From positions 89,787-153,786 of the forward strand of contig JAWKIL010000017.1 of NCBI GenBank assembly GCA_041394285.1: a stretch of 64,000 bases of DNA, read 5' to 3'. Numbering within the stretch: the stretch's first letter is position 1; every line of letters starts with the position of its first letter. This DNA is from CADEDH01 sp041394285. Lineage in GTDB: Bacteria > Actinomycetota > Acidimicrobiia > Acidimicrobiales > SZUA-35. The notes under the pieces were generated by a model that was not told the origin of the DNA, did no database searches, and saw only the letters and a program-made list of their open reading frames with translations. Of the stretch, positions 7,527 through 16,176 are shown piece after piece. Both the position numbers and the translations under genes were made by a program.

Positions 7527-9592
7527 TGGAACCCCTCCCCCGGGGCGGGGGCGGCCGGCAACTCGTCGCCCGAACCGGTGAGCAGGGCCTCGCCCCGGGC
7601 CTCGGTGGCGGTCCAGCCGGCGTCGAGCACCGGCGCCCGCACCGGGAGGGGGCCGGTGGACCCCGACCCCGGAGCGATCTCCCACAACAGCGCCGGCCGG
7701 TAGCCGTGCCAGCGGATGGCGAACGAGACGGCGCCGTGACGGGTGGGCAGGCCGTGGACCTCCAGCGCCCCGCCCCGCCAGCTGGAGGGGAAGCCCGGGA
7801 GCAGGCTGAGACCCGGGCCGGCGTCGTCGACCAGGAGCGAGCGGAGGGCGGCCACGTACCGGGCCGCACCGGCCGGATCGTCGCCGGCGGCGCCGCCCCA
7901 GACCCCGGCGGCCGACGCCTGGGCCGCCAGCTCGTTCACTTGGTCGACCGTGGCCGGTGGGCCCACGATCAGCCGGTGGGCCGCCGCCAGCGGGTCGTCC
8001 GTCCCGATCTGGCCGTCGCCCCCGGAGCCGGCCACGCCCGGGGCACCGCCGGGAGCGGGGGATCCGCCACCGAGCAACACGGCGTCGGCGGCGAGGCGGG
8101 CGGCGCCCGCCGGGTCGACCGCTCGGGCCAGCAGGGCGGCGCCGGCCCGGGCCCGGGAGGTGGCCCGGCTGTCGCCGCCCCGCTCCACCACCCGCAGCAC
8201 CATCAGCGCCCACTCCACCAACCGGGCCAGCCGGGCCGGATCGACCAGAGGCGACGCCACCTCGCCCCCCGGGCCGGCGGCCGCTGAGCCACCGGCTGCT
8301 CTGCCGCCCCCCGGGCCGGCGGCTGCCAAGCTTGCGACCGCGGAGCCGGCGATCACGGAGCCGGCGGGGCCGGTGGCCAGCGAACGGGCCAGCCCGAGGG
8401 CGGCCAGCACGTCGGCACCGGCGGCCGGCTCCGGCAGGCGGCGGGCCGGGGGGAGGTCGTCGACCAGGAGGGCGGCGGCCGCCGCCACCTCGCGGTGGTG
8501 CCCGGTGAAGGCCAGGGCGGCCAGCTGATCGCCGGCTCCAGAGGCCAGGGACGCCAGCCGGGGCCCGAGATCGGAGGCGGCCAGCAGGAGGCGGCCCCGG
8601 GCCCCATCGGCCAGCTCACCCAGGCCGGAGTCGGGCACCGTGATCCGGGCACCGGCGGCCAGCACGGACGCCCAGCCCCGGGCCACGGCATCGGCCGCCG
8701 CTACCGCCCGGGGGTCGGGCAGCGGAGGGGCTGCGGCGGGGGGCCGCCGCCTCCCTCTGACCTTGTCGAGCACGCCCCCGACCCGCCCCGCTTCCCCACC
8801 GCGGGCCGCCCCGGCGGCCGCCGCCGTCGCCGGGATCAGCAGCCGCAACGTCGTGCGGTGGGGCAGGGGGAACAGCAGCACGGCGCTGGCCCCCGGCCCG
8901 ACGGCGCCGTCTGTCCACCTGAGGTCGTCACCGGCCTCCACCGAGGCCAGCAGGTCACCGGCGGCCGCCGCGCCGGCATGGGCCGGCGGGCGGGGCAGGA
9001 CGGCCAGCACCGCTCCCCCGGCCCGGACCGCCACCGGCTCGTGATGGGCGGCCCCCACCGGCGAGGGCCAGCCGTCGAGCGACAGCGGCCCGGCGAACCC
9101 GCCGGGCGCCGACCCGTCGCCCCCCACCCTGTAGGGCCGCAGGGCCAGAGCGAGGGCCACCGGCACCGCCGAGTCGTTCTCCACCTCCACCACGGTCACC
9201 GGCACCGGGCCGGCCAGCGCCCCGTAGACCCGGTGGCGGGCGTCGCCCCCGGGGATGCGCAGCGCGGTCTCGATCACCGGCCCGGCTCCCAGCCGATGCT
9301 GGCGCACGGTGGCCTCCCGGGCCGGCAGGTACCACCGGTCCTCCGCCCCGATCCACCAGTCGAGCGACCACCCCGCTGCCTCGGGCGACACCAGGCCAGC
9401 CTGGTCGACCCGGGCCCGGGCTTCGCCGGTGAGGGTGCCGGTGGCGGCCCAGCCGGCGTCCCGGGGACGTTCGAGGGCGCGGGGGCCCAGCACCAGGCCG
9501 GCCGCCAGCCCGTCCGGCACCGCCGCCATCACTCCGGCCCGACCCCGGCCCGACCCGGTGTCGCCGCCGTCGCTGGTACCGGCCCCGGTCAC
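7523..9592 (-). CDS. Unknown 689-residue protein, possibly six-hairpin glycosidase-like
   Basis: The product is rich in Ala, Gly and Pro. The N-terminal ~200 residues look beta-rich with sequence such as WSLDWWIGAEDRWYLP and VYGALAGPVPVTVVEVENDS, and the C-terminal ~150 residues resemble the end of glycoside-hydrolase (alpha/alpha)6-type proteins (LSLLPGFPSSWRGGALEVHGLPTR then AVSFAIRWHGYRPALLWEI). I see no catalytic motif I can name. GTG at 9592 overlaps the gpsA stop (GTGA) and the gene's own stop overlaps the rnhB start, so it is translated as the middle gene of a coupled operon. The neighbours do not suggest its job. The internal low-complexity Gly/Ala stretch (residues about 430-480) may be a disordered insert. 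Confidence 0.6.
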   Translation of the reverse strand: MTGAGTSDGGDTGSGRGRAGVMAAVPDGLAAGLVLGPRALERPRDAGWAATGTLTGEARARVDQAGLVSPEAAGWSLDWWIGAEDRWYLPAREATVRQHRLGAGPVIETALRIPGGDARHRVYGALAGPVPVTVVEVENDSAVPVALALALRPYRVGGDGSAPGGFAGPLSLDGWPSPVGAAHHEPVAVRAGGAVLAVLPRPPAHAGAAAAGDLLASVEAGDDLRWTDGAVGPGASAVLLFPLPHRTTLRLLIPATAAAAGAARGGEAGRVGGVLDKVRGRRRPPAAAPPLPDPRAVAAADAVARGWASVLAAGARITVPDSGLGELADGARGRLLLAASDLGPRLASLASGAGDQLAALAFTGHHREVAAAAALLVDDLPPARRLPEPAAGADVLAALGLARSLATGPAGSVIAGSAVASLAAAGPGGGRAAGGSAAAGPGGEVASPLVDPARLARLVEWALMVLRVVERGGDSRATSRARAGAALLARAVDPAGAARLAADAVLLGGGSPAPGGAPGVAGSGGDGQIGTDDPLAAAHRLIVGPPATVDQVNELAAQASAAGVWGGAAGDDPAGAARYVAALRSLLVDDAGPGLSLLPGFPSSWRGGALEVHGLPTRHGAVSFAIRWHGYRPALLWEIAPGSGSTGPLPVRAPVLDAGWTATEARGEALLTGSGDELPAAPAPGEGFQ

Positions 9593-10608
9593 CGGCCGCC
9601 GCCCCGGTTGGCTCCCAGCTCGTGGCCCAGCCGGCCCCGCAGCAGCGACTCCTGGGCGAAGTCGGGGGTGCGACCCTCCCAACAGATCCCGTAGACCTGG
9701 GCCGCGATCGGCATCACCACCTTGTGCCGGGTGGCCAGCTCCTTGACCACCTTGGCCGCCTTCACCCCCTCGGCCACCTGGTCCATGCCGGCCAGGACCT
9801 CCTCGATGGTGCGCCCGGCGCCCAGCTCCCGACCCACCCGCGCGTTGCGGCTCTGCGGGCTGATGCAGGTGGCCAGCAGATCGCCCATGCCGGCCAGCCC
9901 GGCCAGGGTGAGGGGCTCACCGCCCATCTTCGTGCCCAGCTCGATCAGCTCGGCCAGGGCCCGGGTGATGATGGCGGCCCGGGCGTTGTCGCCCAGCTGG
10001 CGGCCCTCAACCGCCCCGGCGGCGATGGCGTACACGTTCTTGAGGGCGCCTCCCAGCTCGCAGCCCACCACGTCGTGGTGGGTGAACACCCGGAAGGTGG
10101 GGGTGGCGAACACGGCCTGGAGCCGGTGGGCGATGTGCTCCTCGGTGAGCGCCACCACCGCGCCCGCCGGGTAACCGGCCAGGATCTCCTTGGCCAGGTT
10201 GGGCCCGGTGAGCACCCCCACCGGCCGGCTGGGGAGCACCTGCTCGGCGATCTCGGTCATCCGCAGCAGGGTGTCGGGCTCGAACCCCTTGGCCAGGCTC
10301 AGCACCGGCACCCAGGGCCGCAGATGGGGGGCGACCCGCTCGCAGGTGTCCCGGAAGGCGCCGGTGGGCACCCCCATCACCAGCAGGTCGGTCCCGGCCA
10401 CCGCCTCCTCCAGCTCGGTGGTGGCCCGCAGGCTCGGGTGGAGCTCGTAATCGGCCAGGTAGCGGGTGTTGCGGTGGCGGCTGTTGATCGAGTCCACCGT
10501 CTCGGTATCCCGCGCCCACAGCGTGGTGGGGGTGTTGTGGGCCGCCAGGTGGGCCACCGTCGTCCCCCACGACCCACCGCCCAGCACCAGTACCCGGAGC
10601 TCCGACAT
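9589..10608 (-). CDS. gpsA: Glycerol-3-phosphate dehydrogenase [NAD(P)+]
   Basis: A 339-residue enzyme that reduces dihydroxyacetone phosphate to sn-glycerol 3-phosphate for phospholipid synthesis. The N-terminal Rossmann motif VLVLGGGSWGTTVAHL binds NAD(P)H, and the segments LAKGFE, GVLTGPNLAKEI, GCELGGALKNVYAIAAG (catalytic Lys) and GLAGMGDLLATC are all family hallmarks. ATG 10608 is chosen because TAGTGT lies exactly 7 nt upstream (10616-10621), a leaderless promoter back-to-back with that of cofC. First gene of the operon with the 689-residue protein and rnhB. Confidence 0.96.
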   Translation of the reverse strand: MSELRVLVLGGGSWGTTVAHLAAHNTPTTLWARDTETVDSINSRHRNTRYLADYELHPSLRATTELEEAVAGTDLLVMGVPTGAFRDTCERVAPHLRPWVPVLSLAKGFEPDTLLRMTEIAEQVLPSRPVGVLTGPNLAKEILAGYPAGAVVALTEEHIAHRLQAVFATPTFRVFTHHDVVGCELGGALKNVYAIAAGAVEGRQLGDNARAAIITRALAELIELGTKMGGEPLTLAGLAGMGDLLATCISPQSRNARVGRELGAGRTIEEVLAGMDQVAEGVKAAKVVKELATRHKVVMPIAAQVYGICWEGRTPDFAQESLLRGRLGHELGANRGGGR

Positions 10609-10615
10609 GGGCTGC

Positions 10616-10638
10616 ACACTACCGCCGCGCACTACGCT
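10616..10638. promoter_or_regulatory. Back-to-back leaderless -10 boxes (gpsA / cofC)
   Basis: TAGTGT on the minus strand (10616-10621) is 7 nt from the gpsA ATG, and TACGCT on the plus strand (10633-10638) is 8 nt from the cofC GTG. The start codons are only 38 bp apart, so the two promoters overlap and their -35 regions must lie inside the opposite gene. Confidence 0.55.
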
Positions 10639-10646
10639 GAGGGGCA

Positions 10647-11318
10647 GTGCGCGACCAGGCTCCCCATCGTCCTCCCCGGGGCTTCGCCGCCGGCGAACCC
10701 CCGGAGCCCACCGTGCTCCCGGTCGCGGTGGCCGTCGTGGTGCCGGTGAAATCGTTCGAGCTGGCCAAGGGCCGCCTGGCCCGCCACCTCGACGCCGACC
10801 ACCGGGGCCGCCTGGCCCGCCAGCTGGCGGCCCGGGTGCTGGAGGCGGCCGGCGATCTGGAGCGCTGGGTGGCGTGCGACTCCGACGAGGTGGCCCGCTG
10901 GGCCCGCAACCAGGGGGCCGGCGTGCTGCGCCACCCCGAGCCCGGCCTCAACCCGGCCGTGGCCCACGCCGTGGCCGAGCTGGGCCGCCGGGGGACAGAC
11001 CGGGTGATCGTGGCCCACGGCGACCTTCCCCTCGCCCAGGACATCACCTGGGTCGGAGACTTCGACGGGGTCACGATCGTGCCCGACCGCCGGGGCGACG
11101 GCACCAACGTGCTGGCCGTCCCCACCGGCGCCGGGTTCGTCTTCGCCTACGGGGCCGGGTCGGCCAGCCGGCACCGGGCCGAAGCCGAGCGACTGGGCCT
11201 CCCCCTGCGGGTGGTGGCCGACGAGGCGCTGGGGTGGGACATCGACACCCCCGACGACCTCGCCCTGTTCGACAGCCTCGGCCGGCCCGGGGTGACGCCG
11301 GCGGAGCAGACGCCGTGA
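10647..11318 (+). CDS. cofC: 2-phospho-L-lactate guanylyltransferase (coenzyme F420 synthesis)
   Basis: A 223-residue nucleotidyltransferase. VAVVVPVKSFELAKGRLARHL matches the CofC start, followed by the acidic loops ACDSDEVARWARNQGA and VIVAHGDLPLA and the GTNVLAVP motif that binds the phospholactate or phosphoenolpyruvate moiety. CofC/FbiD activates this substrate with GTP or its equivalent in F420 assembly. GTG at 10647 fits the TACGCT box 8 nt upstream. The stop overlaps the next start (GTGA), so it is translated with the PIG-L deacetylase gene. A luciferase-like F420-type oxidoreductase at 13010-13906 supports F420 use by this organism. Confidence 0.88.
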   Translation: MRDQAPHRPPRGFAAGEPPEPTVLPVAVAVVVPVKSFELAKGRLARHLDADHRGRLARQLAARVLEAAGDLERWVACDSDEVARWARNQGAGVLRHPEPGLNPAVAHAVAELGRRGTDRVIVAHGDLPLAQDITWVGDFDGVTIVPDRRGDGTNVLAVPTGAGFVFAYGAGSASRHRAEAERLGLPLRVVADEALGWDIDTPDDLALFDSLGRPGVTPAEQTP

Positions 11319-12082
11319 CCGAAGCCCAGAACCCCCTCACCCCGGCACCTGTGGCGATGGCGGTGGCGTCGCGTGACCTGCCCATCCCGGCCCGGGCGCT
11401 GGCCATCGGGGCCCACCCCGACGACGTCGATTTCGGCTGCGGCGCCACGCTGGCCAAATGGGCCGCCGCCGGCTGCGAGGTGCACGTGGTGGTGTGCACC
11501 GACGGTTCCAAGGGCACCTGGGACCCCACCACCGATCAGGCGGCGCTGATCACCCGGCGCCAGGAGGAGCAGCGGCGGGCGGCGGCCGCCCTCGGCGCCA
11601 CCGGCGAGGTCGGGTTCCTGGGCTGGGTCGACGGCGAGCTCGACTCGTCGCTGGAGCAGCGGGCCCAGGTGGCGTGGTGGATCCGCCGCACCCGGCCCGA
11701 CGTGGTGCTGGGCCACGATCCGTGGAAGCGTTACCGCCTGCACCCCGACCATCGTCACGCCGGCCTGCTGGCCACCGAGGGGGTGGTGGCCGCCCGGGAT
11801 CCGCTGTTCTTCCCCCACCAGGAGTACCCCCACCACCGGCCGGCCCGGATGCTGCTGTTCGAGGCCGACGAGCCCGACCACGTGGAGGACGTCGGCGGCT
11901 TCCTCGACGCCAAGCTCAACGCGCTGCTGTCGCACGAGAGCCAGTTCGAGTCGACCATGAAATCCGCGTCGGACCCGAACCTGCTGGCCTTCCGTCAGCG
12001 GGTGGAGGCCAAGCTGCTGGCGGCCGGCCAGGCCGGCGGGGTGCACCACGCCGAGGTGTTCAAGCTCATCGACGACCTCTGA
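11315..12082 (+). CDS. PIG-L/LmbE family deacetylase
   Basis: A 255-residue zinc-dependent N-acetylglucosaminyl deacetylase-type protein. The N-terminal metal motif AIGAHPDDVDFGCGATLA and the downstream HPDHRHAG motif supply the zinc ligands and the catalytic Asp. Actinobacterial relatives are MshB (mycothiol precursor deacetylation) and Mca (mycothiol conjugate amidase), but the family also includes many sugar deacetylases, so I do not assign one. It is translated from a GTG overlapping the cofC stop. No signal peptide. Confidence 0.88.
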   Translation: MTEAQNPLTPAPVAMAVASRDLPIPARALAIGAHPDDVDFGCGATLAKWAAAGCEVHVVVCTDGSKGTWDPTTDQAALITRRQEEQRRAAAALGATGEVGFLGWVDGELDSSLEQRAQVAWWIRRTRPDVVLGHDPWKRYRLHPDHRHAGLLATEGVVAARDPLFFPHQEYPHHRPARMLLFEADEPDHVEDVGGFLDAKLNALLSHESQFESTMKSASDPNLLAFRQRVEAKLLAAGQAGGVHHAEVFKLIDDL

Positions 12083-12159
12083 GCGGATCTTCCGGAGGCT
12101 GGCGACCGGGGCGCCAGCCCGGTCGGGGCCGTTCGAGCCGGCGGCCGTAGACTCGGACC

Positions 12160-12963
12160 GTGACCACGAAGAAGCCGGACGCCGCAGACTGGTCGTTCCT
12201 GCGCCGGCCGTTCTGGATCTTCTCCCACCTGTTCGCGCTCACCGTGGTGGCGAGCTTCGTGCTGTTGGGCTTCTGGCAGCTCAACCGCTACCACCAGCGG
12301 GTAGACCACAACACGGTGATCGCCTCCCGCACCGCTCCACCGGCCGTCGATCTGAGCATCGCCCTGGGCACCCCGGCCGACCAACTCGACTACCAGCTGG
12401 TGGCCGGCCAGGGGCGCTACGTGGCCGACGACGTGGTGCGGGTGGCCAACCGGAGCCAGGGCGGCGTGGCCGGCCAGCACCTGGTGTCGGTGTTCCAGCT
12501 CGACGACGGCCGGGAGCTGCTGGTCAACCGGGGCTTCGTCCCCCTCGACGACGATGTGCCGGTGCTACCGGCCCCCACCGGCGAGGTGACGGTGGAGGGC
12601 TGGCTGCGGGCCAGCGTGGCCCGGGAGACGTTCGGGGCCACCGACACCGGCCGGGGCGATGTGGTCCCCCGGCTCGACGTGTCCGCCATCCAGGAGCGGC
12701 TCGGCCCCGACGAGCCGGTGGAGCCGGTGTGGCTCCAGCTGGCCCCGAGCAGCCAGAAGGCGGCCCGGGCCACCTTCCCCGACCCGGTGCCCCTGCCCGA
12801 GCTGACCGATGGACCGCACCTCAGCTACATGGGCCAGTGGTGGATCTTCGCCGCGCTGGGCGTCGGCTTCTACCTGGCCCTGCTGCGCCGCACCGCCCGG
12901 CGGGGCGCCGCCCCGGTCTCAGCGGCCGCTCCGGAAGCAGAGCAGCCGAAATTAGGAGTCTGA
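12160..12963 (+). CDS. SURF1 family cytochrome oxidase assembly protein
   Basis: A 267-residue protein with the SURF1 plan: an N-terminal membrane helix (residues about 18-40, LFALTVVASFVLLGFWQL), an extracytoplasmic domain with LVNRGFVPLDD and a C-terminal membrane helix (WWIFAALGVGFYLALL). SURF1 helps insert heme a during assembly of aa3-type terminal oxidase. The GTG at 12160 follows TAGACT (12148-12153) by 6 nt. Transcribed alone and convergent with the LLM oxidoreductase. Confidence 0.9.
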   Translation: MTTKKPDAADWSFLRRPFWIFSHLFALTVVASFVLLGFWQLNRYHQRVDHNTVIASRTAPPAVDLSIALGTPADQLDYQLVAGQGRYVADDVVRVANRSQGGVAGQHLVSVFQLDDGRELLVNRGFVPLDDDVPVLPAPTGEVTVEGWLRASVARETFGATDTGRGDVVPRLDVSAIQERLGPDEPVEPVWLQLAPSSQKAARATFPDPVPLPELTDGPHLSYMGQWWIFAALGVGFYLALLRRTARRGAAPVSAAAPEAEQPKLGV

Positions 12964-13009
12964 GCCGCGCTCAGCGCCGCTCAGGCTCCTCAGAACGGCT
13001 CAGAACGGC

Positions 13010-13906
13010 TCAGGCCCCGCCGCCGAGGCCGGCCGGCCCGCCGAGGGCGTCGGCGTAGCGGGTCAGCAGGTCGATGTGCTCGTCGACCGAGCGGGGGGTG
13101 ACCGGCAGGTCCCGGCGGGACTCGTCGGTGCGCAGCGACAGGTGGGTGACGCCCAGGCTCGACCACTCCGCCGCCTCGTCGGCCCAGGTGTCGGGCGAGG
13201 TGCGGCCGGGGCTGGTCCAGCTCTCGATGCCGAACCCGTCGGGCAACGTGCCGCCGGCGGCCGCTTCCAGCTCGGCCTTCGATTCGAGGTAGGCCTGGCG
13301 GTCGTTGGCCAGGTGGTCCTGGAAGTTCGACAGCCAGCCCTGGCCCAGGGTGACGGCCCGCTTGAGCGCCGCCGGTGACCGACCACCGATCCAGATGGGG
13401 ATCTGGCGGCCGGGAAGGGGGTTGATGCCGCCGCCCTTCACCGCCTCGTCGCCCACGTGGACGTCGACCACGGGCTCGGCCCACAGGGTGCGCATGGCCT
13501 CGATCTGGGCGTCCATCCGCCGGCCCCGACGGGAGAAGTCCTGATCGAGGGCGTCGAACTCGAAGGGGTTCCAGCCCACGCCGAGCCCGAGGCGGAGCCG
13601 GCCGTCGCTCCACAGGTCCACCTCGGCCGCCTGCTTGGCCGCCAGCACCGTCTGGCGCTGGGGGAGGATGATGATGCCGGTGGCCAGCTCGATCCGGGTG
13701 GTGATGGCAGCCAGGTAGCCGAACAGCACGAACGGCTCCCGCCACAGGCGGCCGGCGTACTCGCCGAACCCGCTGGTCTCCCCCACCACGTGGTCGAAGG
13801 CTTCGAGGTGGGCGTAGCCCAGCGACTCCGCCGCCTGGGCGTAGGCCCGCACCGCTCCCGTGTCACCGCCGATCTCGTTGCAGGGGAAGATGACGCCGAT
13901 CCTCAT
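13010..13906 (-). CDS. LLM-class F420-type oxidoreductase
   Basis: A 298-residue TIM-barrel protein of the luciferase-like monooxygenase superfamily: the start MRIGVIFPCNEIGG, the segment YAHLEAFDHVVGE, the ITTRIELATGIIILPQR block and RLRLGLGVGWNPFEF are typical of the TIGR03619-like F420-dependent branch. Substrate unknown. Here the start has a Shine-Dalgarno: AAGGAG ends 7 nt before ATG 13906, unlike most neighbours. The presence of cofC 2.4 kb away makes F420 rather than FMN the likely cofactor, which is an inference. Confidence 0.85.
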   Translation of the reverse strand: MRIGVIFPCNEIGGDTGAVRAYAQAAESLGYAHLEAFDHVVGETSGFGEYAGRLWREPFVLFGYLAAITTRIELATGIIILPQRQTVLAAKQAAEVDLWSDGRLRLGLGVGWNPFEFDALDQDFSRRGRRMDAQIEAMRTLWAEPVVDVHVGDEAVKGGGINPLPGRQIPIWIGGRSPAALKRAVTLGQGWLSNFQDHLANDRQAYLESKAELEAAAGGTLPDGFGIESWTSPGRTSPDTWADEAAEWSSLGVTHLSLRTDESRRDLPVTPRSVDEHIDLLTRYADALGGPAGLGGGA

Positions 13907-13975
13907 GTGCTACTCCTTCATAGGTTGTACTGCGGCGCGCCGTAGGCGCCCGGCGGGGTTGGGCCCCCGCCGGTG

Positions 13976-14014
13976 GATGGGGGAGCGCAGCGACGGGGGC
14001 GCGAGCCCCCGAAG
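13976..14014. repeat. Dispersed GC-rich palindromic repeat, copy A
   Basis: It starts GATGGGGGAG and ends in the hairpin GGGGGCGCGAGCCCCCGAAGA. The same plan recurs at 18955-19003, 24184-24231 and 24274-24320, always between genes. It may act as a transcription terminator downstream of the SDR gene on the minus strand. Confidence 0.55.
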
Positions 14015-14016
14015 AT

Positions 14017-14751
14017 CTAGGCGTGCATGCCTCCGTCGACCACGAACTCCTGGCCGGTGCAGTAGCTGGCGTCGTCGCTGGCCAGGAACAGCACCAGCGA
14101 GGCGACCTCGCCCGGGGCGGCCTCCCGGCCCAGCGGCACGGCCCGGAGCATGCGGTCCTTCGGGAAGTCGGCCGTCATGTCGGTGTCGATGATGCCGGGG
14201 TGCACGGAGTTGACCCGGATGCCCGACGGGCCCAGCTCCTTGGCCGCCACCTTGGTCATGCCCCGCACCGCGAACTTGGTGGCGGTGTAGGCCATGGACC
14301 CGAACACGCCCTCCAGGCCGGCCACCGACGAGATGTTCACGATCGAGCCCGACCCCTGCTCGATCATGCTGGGGGCCACCGCCTTCATGCCCAGGAACAC
14401 CCCGGTCTGGTTGACGGCGATCACCCGGTCCCAGTCGGCCTGCGAGGTGTTCACCAGGCGGCCGGCGAACAGGATGCCGGCGTTGTTGACCAGCACGTCG
14501 ATGCGGCCGTAGCGGTCCTTGATCTGGCCCACCACGTCGTTCCAGCCGGCCTCGGAGGTGACGTCGTGGCTGATGAACTCGCAGCCCAGCTCGCCGGCGG
14601 TGCGTTCCCCGGCCTCGGTGAGCACGTCGGTGATCACCACCGAGGCCCCTTCGGCGGTGAACAGCGCCGCCTCGGCCGCCCCCTGCCCTCGGGCCCCGCC
14701 GGTGATGAGGGCCACCTTGCCTGCCAGCCTGCCTTGCGATGCGTCTGCCAT
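14017..14751 (-). CDS. SDR-family oxidoreductase
   Basis: A 244-residue classical short-chain dehydrogenase. TGGARGQG near residue 17 is the NAD(P)-binding loop, DVT and NNAG stabilise the fold, and the catalytic set is Ser in NISSVAG with YTATK (Tyr and Lys). C-terminal GQEFVVDGGMHA is typical of 3-alpha/3-oxoacyl reductase-like members. Substrate unknown; the subfamily is common in actinobacterial steroid and lipid metabolism. Start ATG 14751 is chosen by homology of the N-terminus and lacks a clear ribosome binding site. Confidence 0.9.
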   Translation of the reverse strand: MADASQGRLAGKVALITGGARGQGAAEAALFTAEGASVVITDVLTEAGERTAGELGCEFISHDVTSEAGWNDVVGQIKDRYGRIDVLVNNAGILFAGRLVNTSQADWDRVIAVNQTGVFLGMKAVAPSMIEQGSGSIVNISSVAGLEGVFGSMAYTATKFAVRGMTKVAAKELGPSGIRVNSVHPGIIDTDMTADFPKDRMLRAVPLGREAAPGEVASLVLFLASDDASYCTGQEFVVDGGMHA

Positions 14752-14904
14752 GCCCGCTTCGTAGCACGCCCACCCCACCGGCGCACGCCCATCCCGCCCC
14801 CGGCCGGGACGCTGCCGGCCCCGGCCGGCGATCTCTGACCTCCGGTACCGGCGGGGGCCACGCCACGTCAGAGATCCGGTGTGGCTCTCCCTAGCCTGGC
14901 GGGG

Positions 14905-15612
14905 ATGGGGGCGGGGATCACCGTGGCCGGGGTCGACGGGTGCCGGGGCGGCTGGGTGGTGGTGACGGCCCATCACGACGAACCCGGCGGCGGCCCGGCG
15001 CGGCTGGCGGCCGAGGTGGTGCCAGGGCTGGAACCCCTGATCGAACGGGCCCGGCGGGGCGAGCTGGCGGCGGTGGCGGTGGACATGCCGATGGGCCTGC
15101 TGACCGACCGGCCCCGCCGGTCGGACCGGGAGGCCCGGGCCGTGCTCGGGCCCCGCCGGGCCTCGGTGTTCCCCACGCCGGTGCGGGCCGTGCTCGACGC
15201 CGCGTCCTACCCCGAGGCCTGTGAGCAGAGCCGGGCCGCCTGCGGCAAGGCGCTGTCGAAACAGGCCTGGTTCCTGGTCGACCGCATCCGCCAACTCGAC
15301 GAGCTGATCACCCGGGCCGACCAGGAGTCGGTGGTGGAGGCCCACCCGGAGTGCGCCTTCCTCCGCCTGGCCGGGGGCGAACCGCTGCCGTCGAAGCACA
15401 CGCCCGAGGGCCGGCGCCGCCGCCACCAGCTCCTGCGCCGCCATCTGGGCCGCCCGTTCGAGCGGCTGTGGCGGGCCGCCCCGGCTCCCCCGCTGGACCT
15501 CCTCGACGCCACCGTGCTCACCGTCACCGCCTGCCACCTGGTGGCGGGCACCGCCATCGTGCTGGGCCGGGAGGTCGACCCCGCCGGCAAGCTGGCCCAG
15601 GTCGTGTACTGA
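14905..15612 (+). CDS. DUF429 family protein (RNase H-like fold predicted)
   Basis: A 235-residue protein beginning ITVAGVDGCRGGWVVV, the DUF429 signature, with VAVDMPMGL, RASVFPTPVRAVL and EAHPECAF as further conserved blocks. The family is predicted to have an RNase H-like nuclease fold with acidic residues in VDGC, DMP and EAHPE. ATG 14905 is preceded at exactly 7 nt by TAGCCT (14892-14897). Biological role not established. Confidence 0.85.
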   Translation: MGAGITVAGVDGCRGGWVVVTAHHDEPGGGPARLAAEVVPGLEPLIERARRGELAAVAVDMPMGLLTDRPRRSDREARAVLGPRRASVFPTPVRAVLDAASYPEACEQSRAACGKALSKQAWFLVDRIRQLDELITRADQESVVEAHPECAFLRLAGGEPLPSKHTPEGRRRRHQLLRRHLGRPFERLWRAAPAPPLDLLDATVLTVTACHLVAGTAIVLGREVDPAGKLAQVVY

Positions 15613-15746
15613 CCGGTGCCTCACCGACCAGACGGGCACCGCCGACGAACGGCGGACGAGCTACGAACGACCGGCGAGCGGACGGTGTGGACATCGGCCG
15701 GCACGTCACTCGTGCGCGGTCCAGGTCCAGCGGCCATACTCGTGCC

Positions 15747-16148
15747 GTGCCCGGTGACGAACCGATCCTCGACCTGGAGTACCTGCTCAACCCCGACGAG
15801 CAGGACCAGTTCCGCCGACTCTGCCTGCCCACCACGGCCGAGGAGCTGGCGGCCCTGCCCGAGGTGGTCGAGCTCCATCTGTCCCAGCTCGAGACCGAGG
15901 CCGGCCCCAACGCCGATCTGGAGACGGCCCAGGCGATCGGGCGGTCGCTGATCTCCCTCCTCGGCGCCGATCTCCCCCTCGACGACGCCCAGCGGGCCCT
16001 GGTCCGGGGGGCGGTGGAGTACTTCCTGATGGTCGACGACGCCTCGGGCGACCTCGACGACGTGCTCGGCTTCGACGACGACGCCCGGGTTCTCAACTCC
16101 GTCCTCGACCGCATCGGCCAGCCCGAGCTCAAAATCGACCTCGGTTGA
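15747..16148 (+). CDS. Small acidic protein, tentative DUF1232-like
   Basis: A 133-residue, strongly acidic protein without membrane helices. The C-terminal half (LVRGAVEYFLMVDDASGD then VLGFDDDARVLNSVLDRIG) is reminiscent of DUF1232 domains, where a short helix is followed by a glycine-aspartate turn; the match is by eye and weak. GTG 15747 follows CATACT by 6 nt. Its stop and the next gene's TTG start fall inside two copies of a 15-bp direct repeat. Confidence 0.65.
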   Translation: MPGDEPILDLEYLLNPDEQDQFRRLCLPTTAEELAALPEVVELHLSQLETEAGPNADLETAQAIGRSLISLLGADLPLDDAQRALVRGAVEYFLMVDDASGDLDDVLGFDDDARVLNSVLDRIGQPELKIDLG

Positions 16149-16176
16149 CCGGCGTGACAGGCGACCTCGGTTGACC
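16136..16176 (+). repeat. 15-bp direct repeat spanning a stop and the next start
   Basis: CGACCTCGGTTGACC occurs at 16136-16150 and again at 16162-16176. The first copy ends the upstream frame (GGT TGA); in the second copy the same TTG is the start codon of the NUDIX gene. A small tandem duplication appears to have made the junction. Confidence 0.8.

Noticed and set aside
3945..7703. A 1252-codon plus-strand frame over GH16 and rnhB
   Set aside because: Low-complexity antisense sequence with no domain.
12981..13016. CAGAACGGCT repeated between SURF1 and the LLM gene as a regulatory array
   Set aside because: Only two 10-bp copies in a convergent gap; too short to claim more than chance duplication.
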